Shown in pieces: positions 21,256-31,214 of a stretch of DNA of 64,000 bases. Origin of the DNA: Nocardiopsis eucommiae. GTDB lineage: Bacteria; Actinomycetota; Actinomycetes; Streptosporangiales; Streptosporangiaceae. Both the position numbers and the translations under genes were made by a program. Each line of letters begins with the position of its first letter. The first letter of the stretch is position 1. The notes under the pieces were generated by a model. It saw only the letters and a program-made list of their open reading frames with translations. It had not been told where the DNA came from and searched no databases. The stretch lies in contig CP074402.1 in the NCBI GenBank assembly GCA_018388625.1, forward strand, positions 2,356,001 to 2,420,000, written 5' to 3'.

Positions 21256-22514
21256 TCAACCTTTTTCGGCACCGAGCAACGCTGTGGCCAGCGGTTCCGC
21301 GGTGAGCCCGATCTGCCAGTTCCTGGCGCCTCGTGTGCTCAGGAACTCACCCACGGAGTCCGGATCCACGGCCTTCGGCGGCGCCCAGGCCAACCTTCTG
21401 ACGGTGTCGGGCAGCAGAAGGTTCTCGGTCGGCATCACGACGTCCTCCGCGATCCCCGTCACGGTCGCCCGCGCGGCCTCCAGACGGCGCGCGGCCTCGG
21501 GCGCGCGGTCGGCCCAGCGGTTCACCGGCGGAGGACCGTCACCGGGGGCGTTGGGGCGCGGGAGCTCCGCCTGCGGCATCTCGCGGGCCCGGTTCACCGC
21601 CTTGATCCACGTGGTGAGGTAACGGCGGGCCAGCTTGATCCCGAACTGGCGGATCTTGGTCAGGTCCGTCGTGCCGCGCGGCATCGCCGTCGCGGCCTCC
21701 ACGATCGCCGCGTCCGGCAGCACCCGACCGGGGGAGATGTCGCGCTCCTGGGCGATGCGGTCGCGCTCGTACCAGATCTCGCGCACGGCGGCCAGGGAAC
21801 GCTGGTTGCGCACCTTGTGGATGCCGGAGGTGCGCCGCCAGGGGTCGGCCCGCGGCTCCTTGGGCGGGGCGGCCAGCACGGAGTCGAACTCCTCGCGCGC
21901 CCACCCCAGCTTGCCGGTCTCCTCCAGCTCGGTCTCCAGGGCGTTCCGCAGCTCGATGAGGATCTCCACGTCCAGAGCCGCGTACCGCAGCCAGTCCTCG
22001 GGCAGGGGGCGCTGTGACCAGTCCACCGCCGAGTGCTCCTTGGCCAGGCGCACGTTCAGGAGGCGCTCCACCATGAACCCGAGCCCGACGCGCTGGTAGC
22101 CCAGCAACCGTCCGGCCAGCTCGGTGTCGAACAGCCGCTCCGGACGCAGGTTGACCTCCGTCAGGCACGGCAGGTCCTGGTGCGCCGCGTGCAGCACCAC
22201 CTCGGCGCCGCCCATCGCGGAGTTCAGCTCGCCCAGGTCGGGGCACGCGATCGGATCGATGAGCGCCGACCCGGAGCCCTCACGGCGGAGCTGCACCAGG
22301 TACGCGCGCTGCCCGTACCGGTACCCCGACGCGCGTTCGGCGTCCACCGCCACGGGCCCCGAACCCGCGTTCAGGGCGGCTATGACTCCGGCGAGGGAGT
22401 CGGCGTCGGAGGTCACCTCGGGCATGCCCTCGCGCGGCTCCCGCAGGAGGGCGCCCTCTCCGCGTCGTCGTCGGGTTCGCGGGGGTCGGTCTTGGAGTTC
22501 AACGCGTTCGCCAC
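21256..22514 (-). CDS. rnd: Ribonuclease D (3'-5' exoribonuclease with HRDC domain)
   Basis: DEDD-type exoribonuclease for tRNA and stable RNA ends. The exonuclease residues are visible: DAERASG (Asp, Glu), HAAHQDL, and YAALDVE (Tyr/Asp of the DEDDy subclass). An HRDC-like helical region follows. As written the frame starts only at 22425. Upstream the same strand encodes a typical acidic linker and LLREPREGMP if one base is added in the C run 22454-22456, giving about 419 residues from a GTG at 22514, a normal actinobacterial length. That last repair is less certain than the others because the run is short. Confidence 0.85.
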
Positions 22515-22629
22515 ACCACTACGGTATGCGCTGTCGCCACCGAACGCAGATACGGGCCGTTTCGGGATCGTCGGGCGATACCGGCCGACCGCGTCCCGCG
22601 CCGGGGCCGGGGGCGCGTCCGGTCGCGGT

Positions 22630-23225
22630 TCAGGGGCGGGGCCGCTGGCGCGTGATGTCGGTGACGTCGAGCGGGGAAGCCCCGACGCGGACGCCAGCAA
22701 CGCCAGCCAGGCGTTCACGTGACCGGACAGGTCGTCGGACTCGGGGGTCCACGAGGCGCGCATCTCGACCTCGGTGGTGGCGCCCTCGTGGGCCTTGGTG
22801 CCGAACCCCTCGGTGGTGGCCCGGGTGACCGTGCCACTCAGCGTGTGGTGCGCGGCGCCCTGGGCCTCCAGCGCGTCGGTGAGCCAGCTCCAGGCGACCG
22901 GGCCCAGCAGGGGGTCGGTCGCGATCTCCGACTCCAGTTCGGAGTTGGCCTGGCAGACCACACGGAAGGGCCCGGGCCAGTCGCGGGTGCCCTCGGGGTC
23001 GTACAGGACGATGAGCCGCCCCCAGGCGATCTCCTCGCCCTGGACCGAGACCTCGGCGGACACGGCGGCGGAGTGGGGCGCCAGCCGCTGGGGTGAGGGG
23101 ATCTCCCGAACGGTGATCTCGGGGCGGATGAGGGGAGAGCGCAGGGCCTCGACCGCTCGCCGGAACGTCTCTTGAGCGTTCTCGGCGCTACCGACATCGG
23201 GCATGGTGGAAACGTCAGCCTTCAT
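22630..23225 (-). CDS. DUF3000 family protein
   Basis: About 190-198 residues, start at 23225 (MKADV) or 23204 (MPDVG). The sequence matches the actinobacterial DUF3000 family, whose genes lie beside RNase D and hemE in many actinobacteria. No TM segment, signal or known motif; function unknown. As written the frame runs on into the RNase D N-terminus. One extra base in the run 22673-22676 gives the end GLPPLDVTDITRQRPRP and a stop at 22630-22632. It is divergent from hemE across about 270 bases. Confidence 0.82.
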
Positions 23226-23493
23226 TAGGTGGTGATCACGCGTCCTGGCGGGGGTAGTCGGGACGTGCCCCGCCGACGGTGTGATGGTGGGCACGGACTC
23301 GACCGTGGCACGACCGACCCGCGCCGGGCCGCAGTTCCCCCGGCGTGTCGGTGTTTTGTGATGATCTTGGGACCGCCCGGGCACCCGTCCGCCCCGGTTC
23401 GACCCCGCGCGGACGGGATCGATCCTCCCAGGGTGAGCGCCGACTCCGGCGATCCGAGTGAGACCACCGGGGCGGGCATGGCACGATTCAAGG

Positions 23494-24525
23494 GTGACGC
23501 TTCAAGAATCTCCCTTCCTACGCGCCTGCCGGCGCCTCCCGGTGTCCCACACTCCGGTGTGGTTCATGCGCCAGGCCGGGCGCTCCCTGCCCGAGTACCG
23601 ACGGGCCCGCGCCGACGTGCCGATGCTTGAGGCGTGCGCGCGGCCCGACCTGATCACCGAGATCACGATGCAGCCGGTGCGCCGCTACGACGTGGACGCC
23701 GCGATCTTCTTCAGCGACATCGTGGTGCCGCTCAAGGCCATCGGGATCGAACTGGACATCAAGCCCGGTGTCGGCCCCGTGGTCGACGAGCCGATCCGCG
23801 ACGCCAGCGGTATCAAGCGCCTGCGCGAGATCGAACCCGGCGACGTCCCGTACGTCACCGAGGCGGTCGGCCAGCTCGTGGGTGAGCTCGGCGACAAGCC
23901 GCTGATCGGTTTCGCGGGTGCCCCGTTCACGCTGGCCTCCTACCTCATCGAGGGCGGGCCGTCGAAGAACCACGAGCACACCAAGGCGCTGATGTACGGC
24001 GAGCCCGAGCTGTGGGACGAGCTCATGCGGCGCCTGGCCACCATCTCCCTGGGCTTCCTGCGCACCCAGATCGAGGCGGGGGCCAGCGCGGTCCAGCTCT
24101 TCGACTCCTGGGTCGGGGCGCTCAGCGCCGAGGACTACCGCGCCTCGGTGCTGCCCTACGCGTCGTGGATCTTCGGTCAGCTCAGCGAGTACGAGGTCCC
24201 GCGCATCCACTTCGGTGTGGGCACCGGCGAGCTGCTGAGCCTGCTCAGCGAGGCCGGGGCCGACGTGGTGGGCGTGGACTGGCGGGTGCCCCTGGACAAG
24301 GCCGTCCAGCGGGTCCAGCCGGGCACGGCGCTCCAGGGCAACCTGGACCCCGCCACCCTGTTCGCTCCCTGGGAGGTCGTCGCCGACCGGACGCGCGACA
24401 TCCTCGCGCGGGGCCGCGCCGCCGACGGCCACATCTTCAACCTCGGCCACGGCGTGCTGCCCAGCACCGACCCGACCATGCTCGAACGGCTCACCGCCTT
24501 CGTGCACGAGGAGACCGCCTCCTAG
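23494..24525 (+). CDS. hemE: Uroporphyrinogen decarboxylase
   Basis: Cytosolic enzyme that removes four carboxyl groups from uroporphyrinogen III to give coproporphyrinogen III. 343 residues from a GTG at 23494. The invariant N-terminal [14 protein letters not shown] is present, with FFSDIVVPL and catalytic aspartate, [11 protein letters not shown], and [11 protein letters not shown] at the C-terminus. No frame breaks. It ends before a 46-base perfect palindrome shared with the convergent DUF4349 gene. Products of cgoX and chdC nearby take haem synthesis onward. Confidence 0.97.
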   Translation: MTLQESPFLRACRRLPVSHTPVWFMRQAGRSLPEYRRARADVPMLEACARPDLITEITMQPVRRYDVDAAIFFSDIVVPLKAIGIELDIKPGVGPVVDEPIRDASGIKRLREIEPGDVPYVTEAVGQLVGELGDKPLIGFAGAPFTLASYLIEGGPSKNHEHTKALMYGEPELWDELMRRLATISLGFLRTQIEAGASAVQLFDSWVGALSAEDYRASVLPYASWIFGQLSEYEVPRIHFGVGTGELLSLLSEAGADVVGVDWRVPLDKAVQRVQPGTALQGNLDPATLFAPWEVVADRTRDILARGRAADGHIFNLGHGVLPSTDPTMLERLTAFVHEETAS

Positions 24526-24648
24526 GCGCCGTCGCTGGGTCCCGCTGCGCGAGGCCGCGTAGCAGCGTGGGGAGACGGCCGCTCGCATCGGTGGCGGCGG
24601 AGCCGCCACCGGCGCGAGCATCCAGAAACCCGGACCAGGTCCCGCACA

Positions 24649-24694
24649 CGTGCCGAGGGCCGGTCACCGTACGGTGACCGGCCCTCGGCACGTT
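24649..24694. terminator. 46-base perfect palindrome, bidirectional terminator
   Basis: Arms 24649-24671 and 24672-24694 are exact reverse complements with no spacer. It lies between the hemE stop and the stop of the convergent DUF4349 gene, so it can fold into the same hairpin in both transcripts. T-rich bases after the arm are sparse. Cruciform formation is also possible. Confidence 0.8.
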
Positions 24695-24711
24695 CGTATG
24701 TCCTCGAAGGG

Positions 24712-25758
24712 TCAGCGCCCGTCCCCGTCGTCCTTGGGGCCGGGGCCGCCCTCCTCGGGGCGGACCGGCTCCGGCTCGCGGGCCGGAGCCTCGTCGTCCC
24801 GACTCCCGCCCCCGTTCGCCTCCACGGCCTCGGGGGCGCCGTCCCGCCGGGCCCGACGGCGTCCGCGCCACACCCACAGCGGCCAGGCGCCGACCGCCGC
24901 GAGCACGACGACGAAGGGCAGCAGCCAGCCCGCGAGCACGGCCAGCCCCTGACCCAGGCCCACCAGCGCACGCCAGCCGCGTTCCAGACCGCCCAGGAAC
25001 CCGACGGAGTCCCGGACGGGTTCCTCCAGGTAGGTCGTCGGCGGCTGGAGGGTCAGGTGCACCGTCGAGTAGGAGGTCTGGCCGTCCAGCACCTTCAGCC
25101 GGGCCTGGAGCGCCTCCAGGTCCTCCTGGCGCCGCTGGATCTCGCCCTCCACCCGCAGCAGGTCGTCGACGTCCCGGGCCTCCTCCAGGTAGCCGCGCAG
25201 GGTCTCCAGAGCGGTCTCCGAGGACTCGATCCGGCTCTCGACGTCCGCGACCTCCTCGGTGACGTCCTGCACGGACCGATCCAGCATGGAGCGGTCGCCG
25301 AGTTCCGCCAGCTCCTCCAGCACGCCCTCGTAGCCGTCCTCGGGGACGCGCAGGGTCAGGACGCCCTCGGGATGGCCGTCCCGGGGCGTGGAGAGACTCT
25401 CGGACTCCACGTAGCCGTCGGAGTCGAGGGTCAGCCGCTTGGCCAGCTCGGCGGCCTCGGCCACGTCGTCCACGCGCACCGTCATGTCGGCGGTGTGGAC
25501 CAGCCGCCGGTCCGCCACCTCCACGTCCGTGCCGGAACCGGCCTCCGTCCCGGCGTCCTCCTCGACCTCCACCGCGCCCTCGGCCGACTCGCGCGCGGCG
25601 TCGGCCCGCTGGTCGGGAACGGCCAGGTTCGCGGGGGCCGAGGCGCCGCCGTCGGAGGAGGCCCCGCACGAGGCCAGCAGCAGCACGGCCAGGCCGGAGG
25701 CGGCGGTCAGTCCGGCGGCACGTCCCACACGGGACGGTGTCAACGCTGAAGTGTCCAT
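24712..25758 (-). CDS. DUF4349 lipoprotein
   Basis: About 348 residues from the ATG at 25758. Hydrophobic N-terminus with lipobox LLASC, an acidic linker, then the DUF4349 region: a beta-rich part ending in VLTLRVPEDGYEGVL, a long coiled coil (about 175-240; VADVESRIESSETALETLRG, DLLRVEGEIQRRQEDLEALQ), one TM segment (WLLPFVVVLAAVGAWPLWVW) and a basic then acidic tail. It is thus held in the membrane at both ends. Function unknown in the family. It is divergent from cgoX and convergent with hemE. Confidence 0.88.
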   Translation of the reverse strand: MDTSALTPSRVGRAAGLTAASGLAVLLLASCGASSDGGASAPANLAVPDQRADAARESAEGAVEVEEDAGTEAGSGTDVEVADRRLVHTADMTVRVDDVAEAAELAKRLTLDSDGYVESESLSTPRDGHPEGVLTLRVPEDGYEGVLEELAELGDRSMLDRSVQDVTEEVADVESRIESSETALETLRGYLEEARDVDDLLRVEGEIQRRQEDLEALQARLKVLDGQTSYSTVHLTLQPPTTYLEEPVRDSVGFLGGLERGWRALVGLGQGLAVLAGWLLPFVVVLAAVGAWPLWVWRGRRRARRDGAPEAVEANGGGSRDDEAPAREPEPVRPEEGGPGPKDDGDGR

Positions 25759-25874
25759 GCCGCTTCGACGCACGCTGCCCGGCCCCCGTTTCCGCCGCAC
25801 CATAACGGGACCGCAACGGCCGCCTACGGGGACGGCGGATCACTGTGACCCGCGGCATCTGGGAAGCTGGTGAC

Positions 25875-27346
25875 ATGCCTGAAGCACCGCATGTCGTCGT
25901 GATCGGGGGCGGCGTCTCCGGACTCACCGCCGCGCACCGCCTCAACGGCCGGGGGTCACCACCACGGTGATCGAGGCCGCCGACGCCCCGGGGGCAAACT
26001 CCGCGCCTCGCCCGTGGCCGGGGTGCGGGTCGACGCCGGTGCCGAGGCGGTGCTCGCCCGCCGCCCGGAGGCCCTCGACCTCTTCAACGAGCTCGGCCTG
26101 GACGACCAGGTGGTGCACCCGGGTCCCGGCAGCGCGGCCATCTACAGCCGTGGCCGCGTCCGTTCCCTGCCCAAGGGACAGCTCATGGGCGTCCCCGGGG
26201 ACCTGCGGGCCCTGGCCCGCAGCGGCGTCCTCTCCCCGGCCGGAACCCTGCGCGCCGCCCTCGACCTGGTGTGGCCCCGCACCCGGGTGCGCTCGGACGT
26301 GCCCGTGGCCGCCTACGTCGGCACCCGCATGGGTCGTCAGGTCGTGGACCGGCTGGTCGAACCCCTCCTGGGGGCGTCTACGCCGGACGGGCCGACGAGC
26401 TCTCCCTGGACTCCACCCTGCCGCAGATCGCGCCGATGGCCCGTCGGGACCGTTCCCTGATGAGTGCCGTGCACGCGAACCTGAGCGGTCGGGGATCCGC
26501 GCCCACCAGGTCCGGGCCGGTCTTCGCCTCCCTGCGCGGGGGCGTCGCCTCGGTCGTGGAGGCCCTCGCGGCGCGACAGGAGGACCTGCGTACCGGCACC
26601 CGGGCCCACTCCCTGGAGCGGGGCCCCCGGGGCTGGAGCGTGCGCCTGGACGGCGCGGGCGGGGAGCGGGTCGACTGCGACGCGGTGCTGCTCGCCTGCC
26701 CCGCCGCCGAGGCCGCCCGCCTGCTGGCCGACACCGAACCCGAGGCCGCGCGGGATCTGCGCCGGATCGAGTACGCGAGCATGGCGCTGGTGACCTTCGC
26801 CCTGCCCGCCTCCGCCTTTCCCCGGCCGCTCACCGGCACCGGATTCCTCGTCCCGGCGGGGGAGGGGCTGACCATCAAGGCCGCCACGTTCTCCAGCAAC
26901 AAGTGGCCCTGGCTGGCCCAGGAGCTGGGTAGGGTCAACCCGGGGAGGACCTGCTGGTCCTGCGCTGCTCCATCGGCCGGTTCGGGGACGGCGGCTCGCT
27001 CGACCGCTCCGACGAGGAACTGGCCGAGACCGCCCTGGCCGACCTCGCCCGCGTGACCGGTCTGCGCGGGACCCCGGTGGAGACCCGGGTGACCCGGTGG
27101 ACCGACGGACTGCCGCAGTACGCGGTCGGCCACGCCGACCGCGTCGAACGGATCCGCTCCGGCGTGCGACGCCACCCCGGCCTGGGGGCGTGCGGCGCCG
27201 CCTACGGGGGCGTGGGCATCCCCGCCTGTGTCGCCGACGCCGGACACGAGGCCGCGCGCCTGGCCGACACCCTCACCGACCACAGCCGTACCACCGGCGG
27301 CGACCAGAGCGCCGCCGGACCGAACCAGCAAGGAGTCAACCCGTGA
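25875..27346 (+). CDS. cgoX: Coproporphyrinogen III oxidase (protoporphyrinogen-oxidase-like FAD enzyme)
   Basis: FAD enzyme of the HemY family, about 491 residues. The dinucleotide motif [17 protein letters not shown] is at the N-terminus and the FAD-binding C-terminal block is [19 protein letters not shown]. In actinobacteria this family oxidises coproporphyrinogen to coproporphyrin III, which chdC beside it supports. It carries four breaks, all repaired by one G: runs 25951-25955, 25990-25994 (restores APGGKLRA), 26370-26374 (restores [13 protein letters not shown]) and 26942-26945. Its TGA overlaps the chdC start (GTGA). Older annotation calls it hemG or hemY. Confidence 0.93.
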
Positions 27347-28053
27347 CGGGGCAGCAGAACGAGGCCGTCGCCCAGGACGGCACCGACCTCAACAAACTCA
27401 TCCGCTACACCATGTGGTCGGTCTTCCGGGTCGACGGCCTGGAGGGCGTGGACCGCGCCGCGGCCACCGAGGAGCTCCAGGGCCTCCTCGACAAGGCCGA
27501 CGGGCAGGGCGTCACCACGCGGGGCAGCTATGACGTCCAGGGCTTCCGGGCCGACGCCGACATCATGTTCTGGTGGGTCGCCGACACCCCCGAACAGCTC
27601 CAGGGCGTCTACTCCGAGTTCCGGCGCACCCGGGTCGGCCGCGCCAGCACCCCGGTGTGGTCGGTCATGGGCCTGCACCGACCCGCCGAGTTCAACCGCG
27701 GCCACGTCCCCGCGTTCCTGGCGGGCGAGGAGCCGCGCGACAACATCTGCGTGTACCCGTTCGTGCGCTCCTACGAGTGGTACCTGCTGCCCGACGACGA
27801 GCGCCGCGCCATGCTCGCGGAGCACGGCCGCATGGCGGCCCCGTACCCGGACGTCCGGGCCAACACGGTGTCCTCGTTCGGTCTGAACGACTACGAGTGG
27901 CTGCTGGCCTTCGAGGCCGACGAGCTGTACCGGATCGTGGACCTCATGCGCCACCTGCGCGGCGCCAAGGCCCGCCTGCACACCCGTGAGGAGCTGCCCT
28001 TCTACACGGGGCGCCGCAAGAGCGTGGCCGAGCTGGTCGACTCCCTGCCGTAA
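27343..28053 (+). CDS. chdC: Coproheme decarboxylase
   Basis: HemQ/ChdC, a chlorite-dismutase-fold protein of 236 residues that decarboxylates coproheme to haem b, the last step of the actinobacterial and Firmicute haem pathway. The block [20 protein letters not shown] with the catalytic tyrosine region and the AEHGRMA segment, where the family has its haem-ligand histidine, are intact. GTG start at 27343 with AAGGAG 7 bases upstream, overlapping the cgoX stop. A strong hairpin follows the stop. Formerly hemQ. Confidence 0.95.
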   Translation: MTGQQNEAVAQDGTDLNKLIRYTMWSVFRVDGLEGVDRAAATEELQGLLDKADGQGVTTRGSYDVQGFRADADIMFWWVADTPEQLQGVYSEFRRTRVGRASTPVWSVMGLHRPAEFNRGHVPAFLAGEEPRDNICVYPFVRSYEWYLLPDDERRAMLAEHGRMAAPYPDVRANTVSSFGLNDYEWLLAFEADELYRIVDLMRHLRGAKARLHTREELPFYTGRRKSVAELVDSLP

Positions 28054-28068
28054 CCCGCACGCGTGGAC

Positions 28069-28108
28069 GAGGACGGCCCCCGCACCGTCGGGTGCGGGGG
28101 CCGTCCTC
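28069..28108. terminator. Bidirectional terminator between chdC and pssA
   Basis: A perfect 18-bp stem (28069-28086 and 28091-28108) with a four-base loop, between two convergent genes, 15 bases past the chdC stop and 21 past the corrected pssA stop. Confidence 0.88.
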
Positions 28109-28129
28109 TGCCGTTCCGGTGTCCGGACG

Positions 28130-28938
28130 CTACTCGACGCGGGGGCGACGTGCGGCGCACGGCGGGTGGCGATCACGTAGAAGGGGAGCGAGACGATCGT
28201 GAGCAGCACCAGGGCGCTCATGAGGTAGATCAGCGCCTCCCCGGCGGGCAGTCCCAGGCCCCACGCGGCGATGAAGGCCACGCCCGTGGCGAGCATGCCC
28301 AGCACCACGTAGATCCTCTTCCCGCGCGGCTTGGGGTACTCCATCCGGCTGACCATCAGCCAGGAGACGAGCAGCACCGCCGCGACCCCGGCCAGCAGCG
28401 GCGGGTCCAGCAGCACGATGGTCACCACGGCCATCGCCCCGAACGGGCACGGAAGGCCGGTGAAGTAGTTCGCGTCGGGGGCCTGGCAGGAGAACCGGGC
28501 CAGCCGGACGATCACCGCGAGCAGCACGGCGCCGCCAGCCAGGACGGGCAGCACGCCGGTGCCGCCGGCGATGGTGCCCCACACCACGAAGAAGAACGCC
28601 GGGGCGAACCCGAAGCTGATCACGTCGGCGAGGTTGTCCAGCTCCGCGCCCATACCGCTGCCGCCCAGCTTGCGGGCGACCCGGCCGTCGAGCACGTCGA
28701 GGGTGGCCGCGACCATCAGGAGGCCCACGGCCGTGGCCATCGCCGACTTCGGCAGCGGACCGGCCGCGCCCAGGGCCAGGTGCGCGGCCTGCGCCGTGGC
28801 CAGGGCCCACACCGCGAGGAAGCCGCACAGGGCGTTGCCCAGCGTCAGGTAGTCGGCCACGCCCAGGCGGAGCCGGGGCGCCTCCCGGGAGGAGTCCGAG
28901 GCGGCCCGTGCGGCGGGGACGGCCTCAGTCGGCGTCAA
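28130..28938 (-). CDS. pssA: CDP-diacylglycerol-serine O-phosphatidyltransferase
   Basis: Multi-pass membrane enzyme that makes phosphatidylserine from CDP-diacylglycerol and serine. The CDP-alcohol phosphotransferase motif is complete: DGRVAR, then GAELDNLAD. About seven TM segments in 269 residues. No ATG or GTG fits near the N-terminus, so a TTG at 28938, inside the last codons of psd, is the likely start (14-base overlap). As written the frame runs on past its end; one extra base in the run 28141-28145 gives the end HVAPRVE and a stop at 28130-28132. The product is the substrate of the neighbouring psd. Confidence 0.9.
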
Positions 28939-29593
28939 GACGGGTTTCTCCGGCGCGGACCTTCTGGCCGACCTCCACCGCCGGGGCGACCCCGGTCGGA
29001 AGGTAGACGTCGACGCGTGACCCGAACCGGATGAGGCCGATCCTCTCGCCTTGCTCGACCTTCTGCCCCGCAGCGAGATACGGGACGATACGCCGGACCA
29101 ACGCGCCGGCGATTTGAACGACCGTGATCTCACCGATCTCGGTTTCAAGGGTCCAGATGACGCGCTCATTACGCTCGCTGTCCTTGTCGAAGGCGGGGCG
29201 GAAGCCCCCGGGGCGGTGCTCGACGCCGGTCACGACTCCGGCGAGGGGCGCACGGTTGACGTGCACGTTGAGGGGGTTCATGAACACCGCGACCCGGATC
29301 CGCCCGTCGGGCTGGGGGTCGAGGCTCTGTACGACGCCGTCGGCCGCGGACAGCACCCGACCTGTCGCCGGACCCCGCTCGGGGTCACGGAAGAACCAGG
29401 TCATCCCCGCCGCCAGGGCGATCACCGGGGCGGCGGCCACGGCCCCGGCCCGGGAACGACGGGCGAGCAGCGCGGCGGCACCCGCGGCGCCGAGCGCCGG
29501 GACGAGCCACGGGGCGGAACCCTGGGCCATGCCGAAGCGTGGTCGTGCCGGGTGGCGCGGGGAGGCGGAGGAGGAAGGTGAGTCGTCGGTCAT
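28925..29593 (-). CDS. psd: Phosphatidylserine decarboxylase
   Basis: Short-form, membrane-linked decarboxylase (222 residues) that makes phosphatidylethanolamine. One or two hydrophobic segments at the N-terminus, then the catalytic domain with FMNPLNVHVNRAP and the C-terminal FGSRVDVYLP. The serine of FGSR is the expected self-cleavage site that becomes the pyruvoyl group. Start ATG at 29593 (MTDDS). psd precedes and overlaps pssA, so the two enzymes of the pathway are made together. Confidence 0.93.
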   Translation of the reverse strand: MTDDSPSSSASPRHPARPRFGMAQGSAPWLVPALGAAGAAALLARRSRAGAVAAAPVIALAAGMTWFFRDPERGPATGRVLSAADGVVQSLDPQPDGRIRVAVFMNPLNVHVNRAPLAGVVTGVEHRPGGFRPAFDKDSERNERVIWTLETEIGEITVVQIAGALVRRIVPYLAAGQKVEQGERIGLIRFGSRVDVYLPTGVAPAVEVGQKVRAGETRLDAD

Positions 29594-29852
29594 CGAGCGC
29601 TTTCGTCGCGGGTCGGTCGGTCGCCCGCACATGGGTTACCGCTGTGAGGGGGTGAACCCGGCGGTGGCCTGGTTCGCGTGTGCGCGGTCACCGGGTGGGG
29701 CCCCGCCGCGCGCGCCCCGCGGTCGACTTCTGGCCGAACGTCGGTGCGCTGGTGAGATTATCGCTGATCCTGGGGGAACGGGGATCGGTCCGGTTCCTCG
29801 GACGCCCCGTGCGGACGAGAGTTCGACGCCCCGGACCAGGATGCCATGCCGC

Positions 29853-30299
29853 CTACTCCGAGGGCTCCAGGTCGAGGGCGACGGAGTTGATGCAGTACCG
29901 GAGGTCGGTGGGGGTGTCGTACCCCTCCCCGCGGAAGACGTGACCCAGGTGGGAGTGGCAGGTGGCGCATCGCACCTCGGTGCGCACCATCCCCAGCGAG
30001 GTGTCCTCGTGCAGGGTGACGGCGTCGGAGTCGGCCGGGTCGAAGAAGCTCGGCCACCCGCAGTGGGAGTCGAACTTCTCGTCGGAGCGGAAGAGTTCGC
30101 TCCCGCACCCCCGGCAACGGTAGACGCCGGAGGTCTTCGTGTCCACGTACTCCCCGGTCCAGGGGCGTTCGGTGCCCGCTTGGCGGAGCACGGCGTACTC
30201 CTGCTCGTCGAGGCGCTCGCGCCACTCCTGGTCGGTCCGGGGAAGGTCCCTGGGTGCCCCGCCGTTGGTGTCCGGGGCCTGGTCCGCTGCGTCAGCCAT
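29853..30299 (-). CDS. msrB: Peptide-methionine (R)-S-oxide reductase
   Basis: 148 residues. MsrB reduces methionine-R-sulfoxide in proteins. The zinc site is built from CRGCGS and CATCHS, the substrate block is [14 protein letters not shown] follows, and the catalytic cysteine is in RYCINS near the C-terminus. Start ATG at 30299 (MADAAD). It is a single gene, with a less GC-rich promoter region on its 5' side and divergent to the next gene. Confidence 0.96.
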   Translation of the reverse strand: MADAADQAPDTNGGAPRDLPRTDQEWRERLDEQEYAVLRQAGTERPWTGEYVDTKTSGVYRCRGCGSELFRSDEKFDSHCGWPSFFDPADSDAVTLHEDTSLGMVRTEVRCATCHSHLGHVFRGEGYDTPTDLRYCINSVALDLEPSE

Positions 30300-30502
30300 G
30301 GTGACGACGCTACCCGGAAACGCGCTCCGGTGCCGACAGGGGACACGGTGTGAACGAAACAGTCCCAAACCACACACTCCAGGTAAATCATTCTTAAGAG
30401 CCACATACACCTAACTTCACCTTTGGTGACGTTCGGTGTCGGTGGGCTCGGGTACGGGCTCATGAACAGGGGTCAGTGATCGAGGGCACTGAGGCAGGTG
30501 GC

Positions 30503-31076
30503 ATGGCTGTTACGGCTCAACGGGCACTCGGAGTGAACAGGCGACCTCTGCGCGTCGGCCGGATCCGGTACGGACTGTGGTGGCTGGACCAGGCCACCGC
30601 GGGCCCCGGTCGCGGATGCGGGTCGTCGGGGACGGCGCCGCCACCGTCGGCCGGGAGTTGCGCTGGGCCGCCGAGCTCAGCCTGCGTTCGACCGTCGCCG
30701 GGATGGAGTACGCGCGTCCGGAGCCCTGGGGGGACCGCAAACTGTTCGGGTTGGTGACGGCGATCGCCGTCGGCGCCCTGGTGGTGGCGGTCGTGCTGGG
30801 GATGGGCATGGCGCAGTGGGCGATGACGTCGTCCAGCGCCATGGTCTTCGCGGCGGCCGGGGCCGTGGCGGTGGGACTCACCCTCCTGCCGCTGTCGTAC
30901 CTGGTCTTCGTGTCCCGGCCCGGACGGGTCCGGAGCGAGGAGTCGGAGGGGCCGATCCGGGGGAGACGCCCGACGCGGGCCCGAACGCGGCGGATCCGGA
31001 GGAGGACCTCCTCAGCACGATTCCGCGCGCGAGGGTTCCCCACACGGAGAGATCGGGTGCGGGCGTCACGAGGTAG
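30503..31076 (+). CDS. Unknown two-TM membrane protein
   Basis: About 191 residues after repair. A basic N-terminal part (about 1-85; RPLRVGRIRYGLWWLDQ) is followed by two TM helices (LFGLVTAIAVGALVVAVVL and VFAAAGAVAVGLTLLPLSYL) and an acidic, probably disordered C-terminal tail (ETPDAGPNAADPEEDLL). I do not recognise a family. Two breaks: run 30604-30607 (C) and run 30948-30951 (G), after which the gene ends at a TAG at 31076. It is alone between msrB (divergent) and the convergent GntR gene. Confidence 0.65.
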
Positions 31077-31114
31077 CGACGAACGGCGGGCGTGACCGGT
31101 CCGCCACGAGGGTG

Positions 31115-31144
31115 GGAGGGGTGCCCCGCGCGGGGCACCCTCCC
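31115..31144. terminator. Bidirectional terminator
   Basis: A 9-bp GC stem (31119-31127, 31132-31140) with loop GCGC, extended outward by GGAG/CTCC with one offset base. It lies between convergent genes ending at 31076 and 31215. Confidence 0.75.
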
Positions 31145-31214
31145 GTCGCCGTGCGGCGGGCACGGGGACCGGGGAGCGGTGCGCCGGGTCTGGGTCGGGG
31201 TTCCGAGGCGGGGT

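Noticed and set aside
24541-24648. Small hairpins (GGTGGCGGC/GCCGCCACC) after hemE as a small RNA
   Set aside because: GC-rich DNA makes such stems by chance; no promoter or conserved RNA fold was seen. The nearby palindrome is the better terminator.
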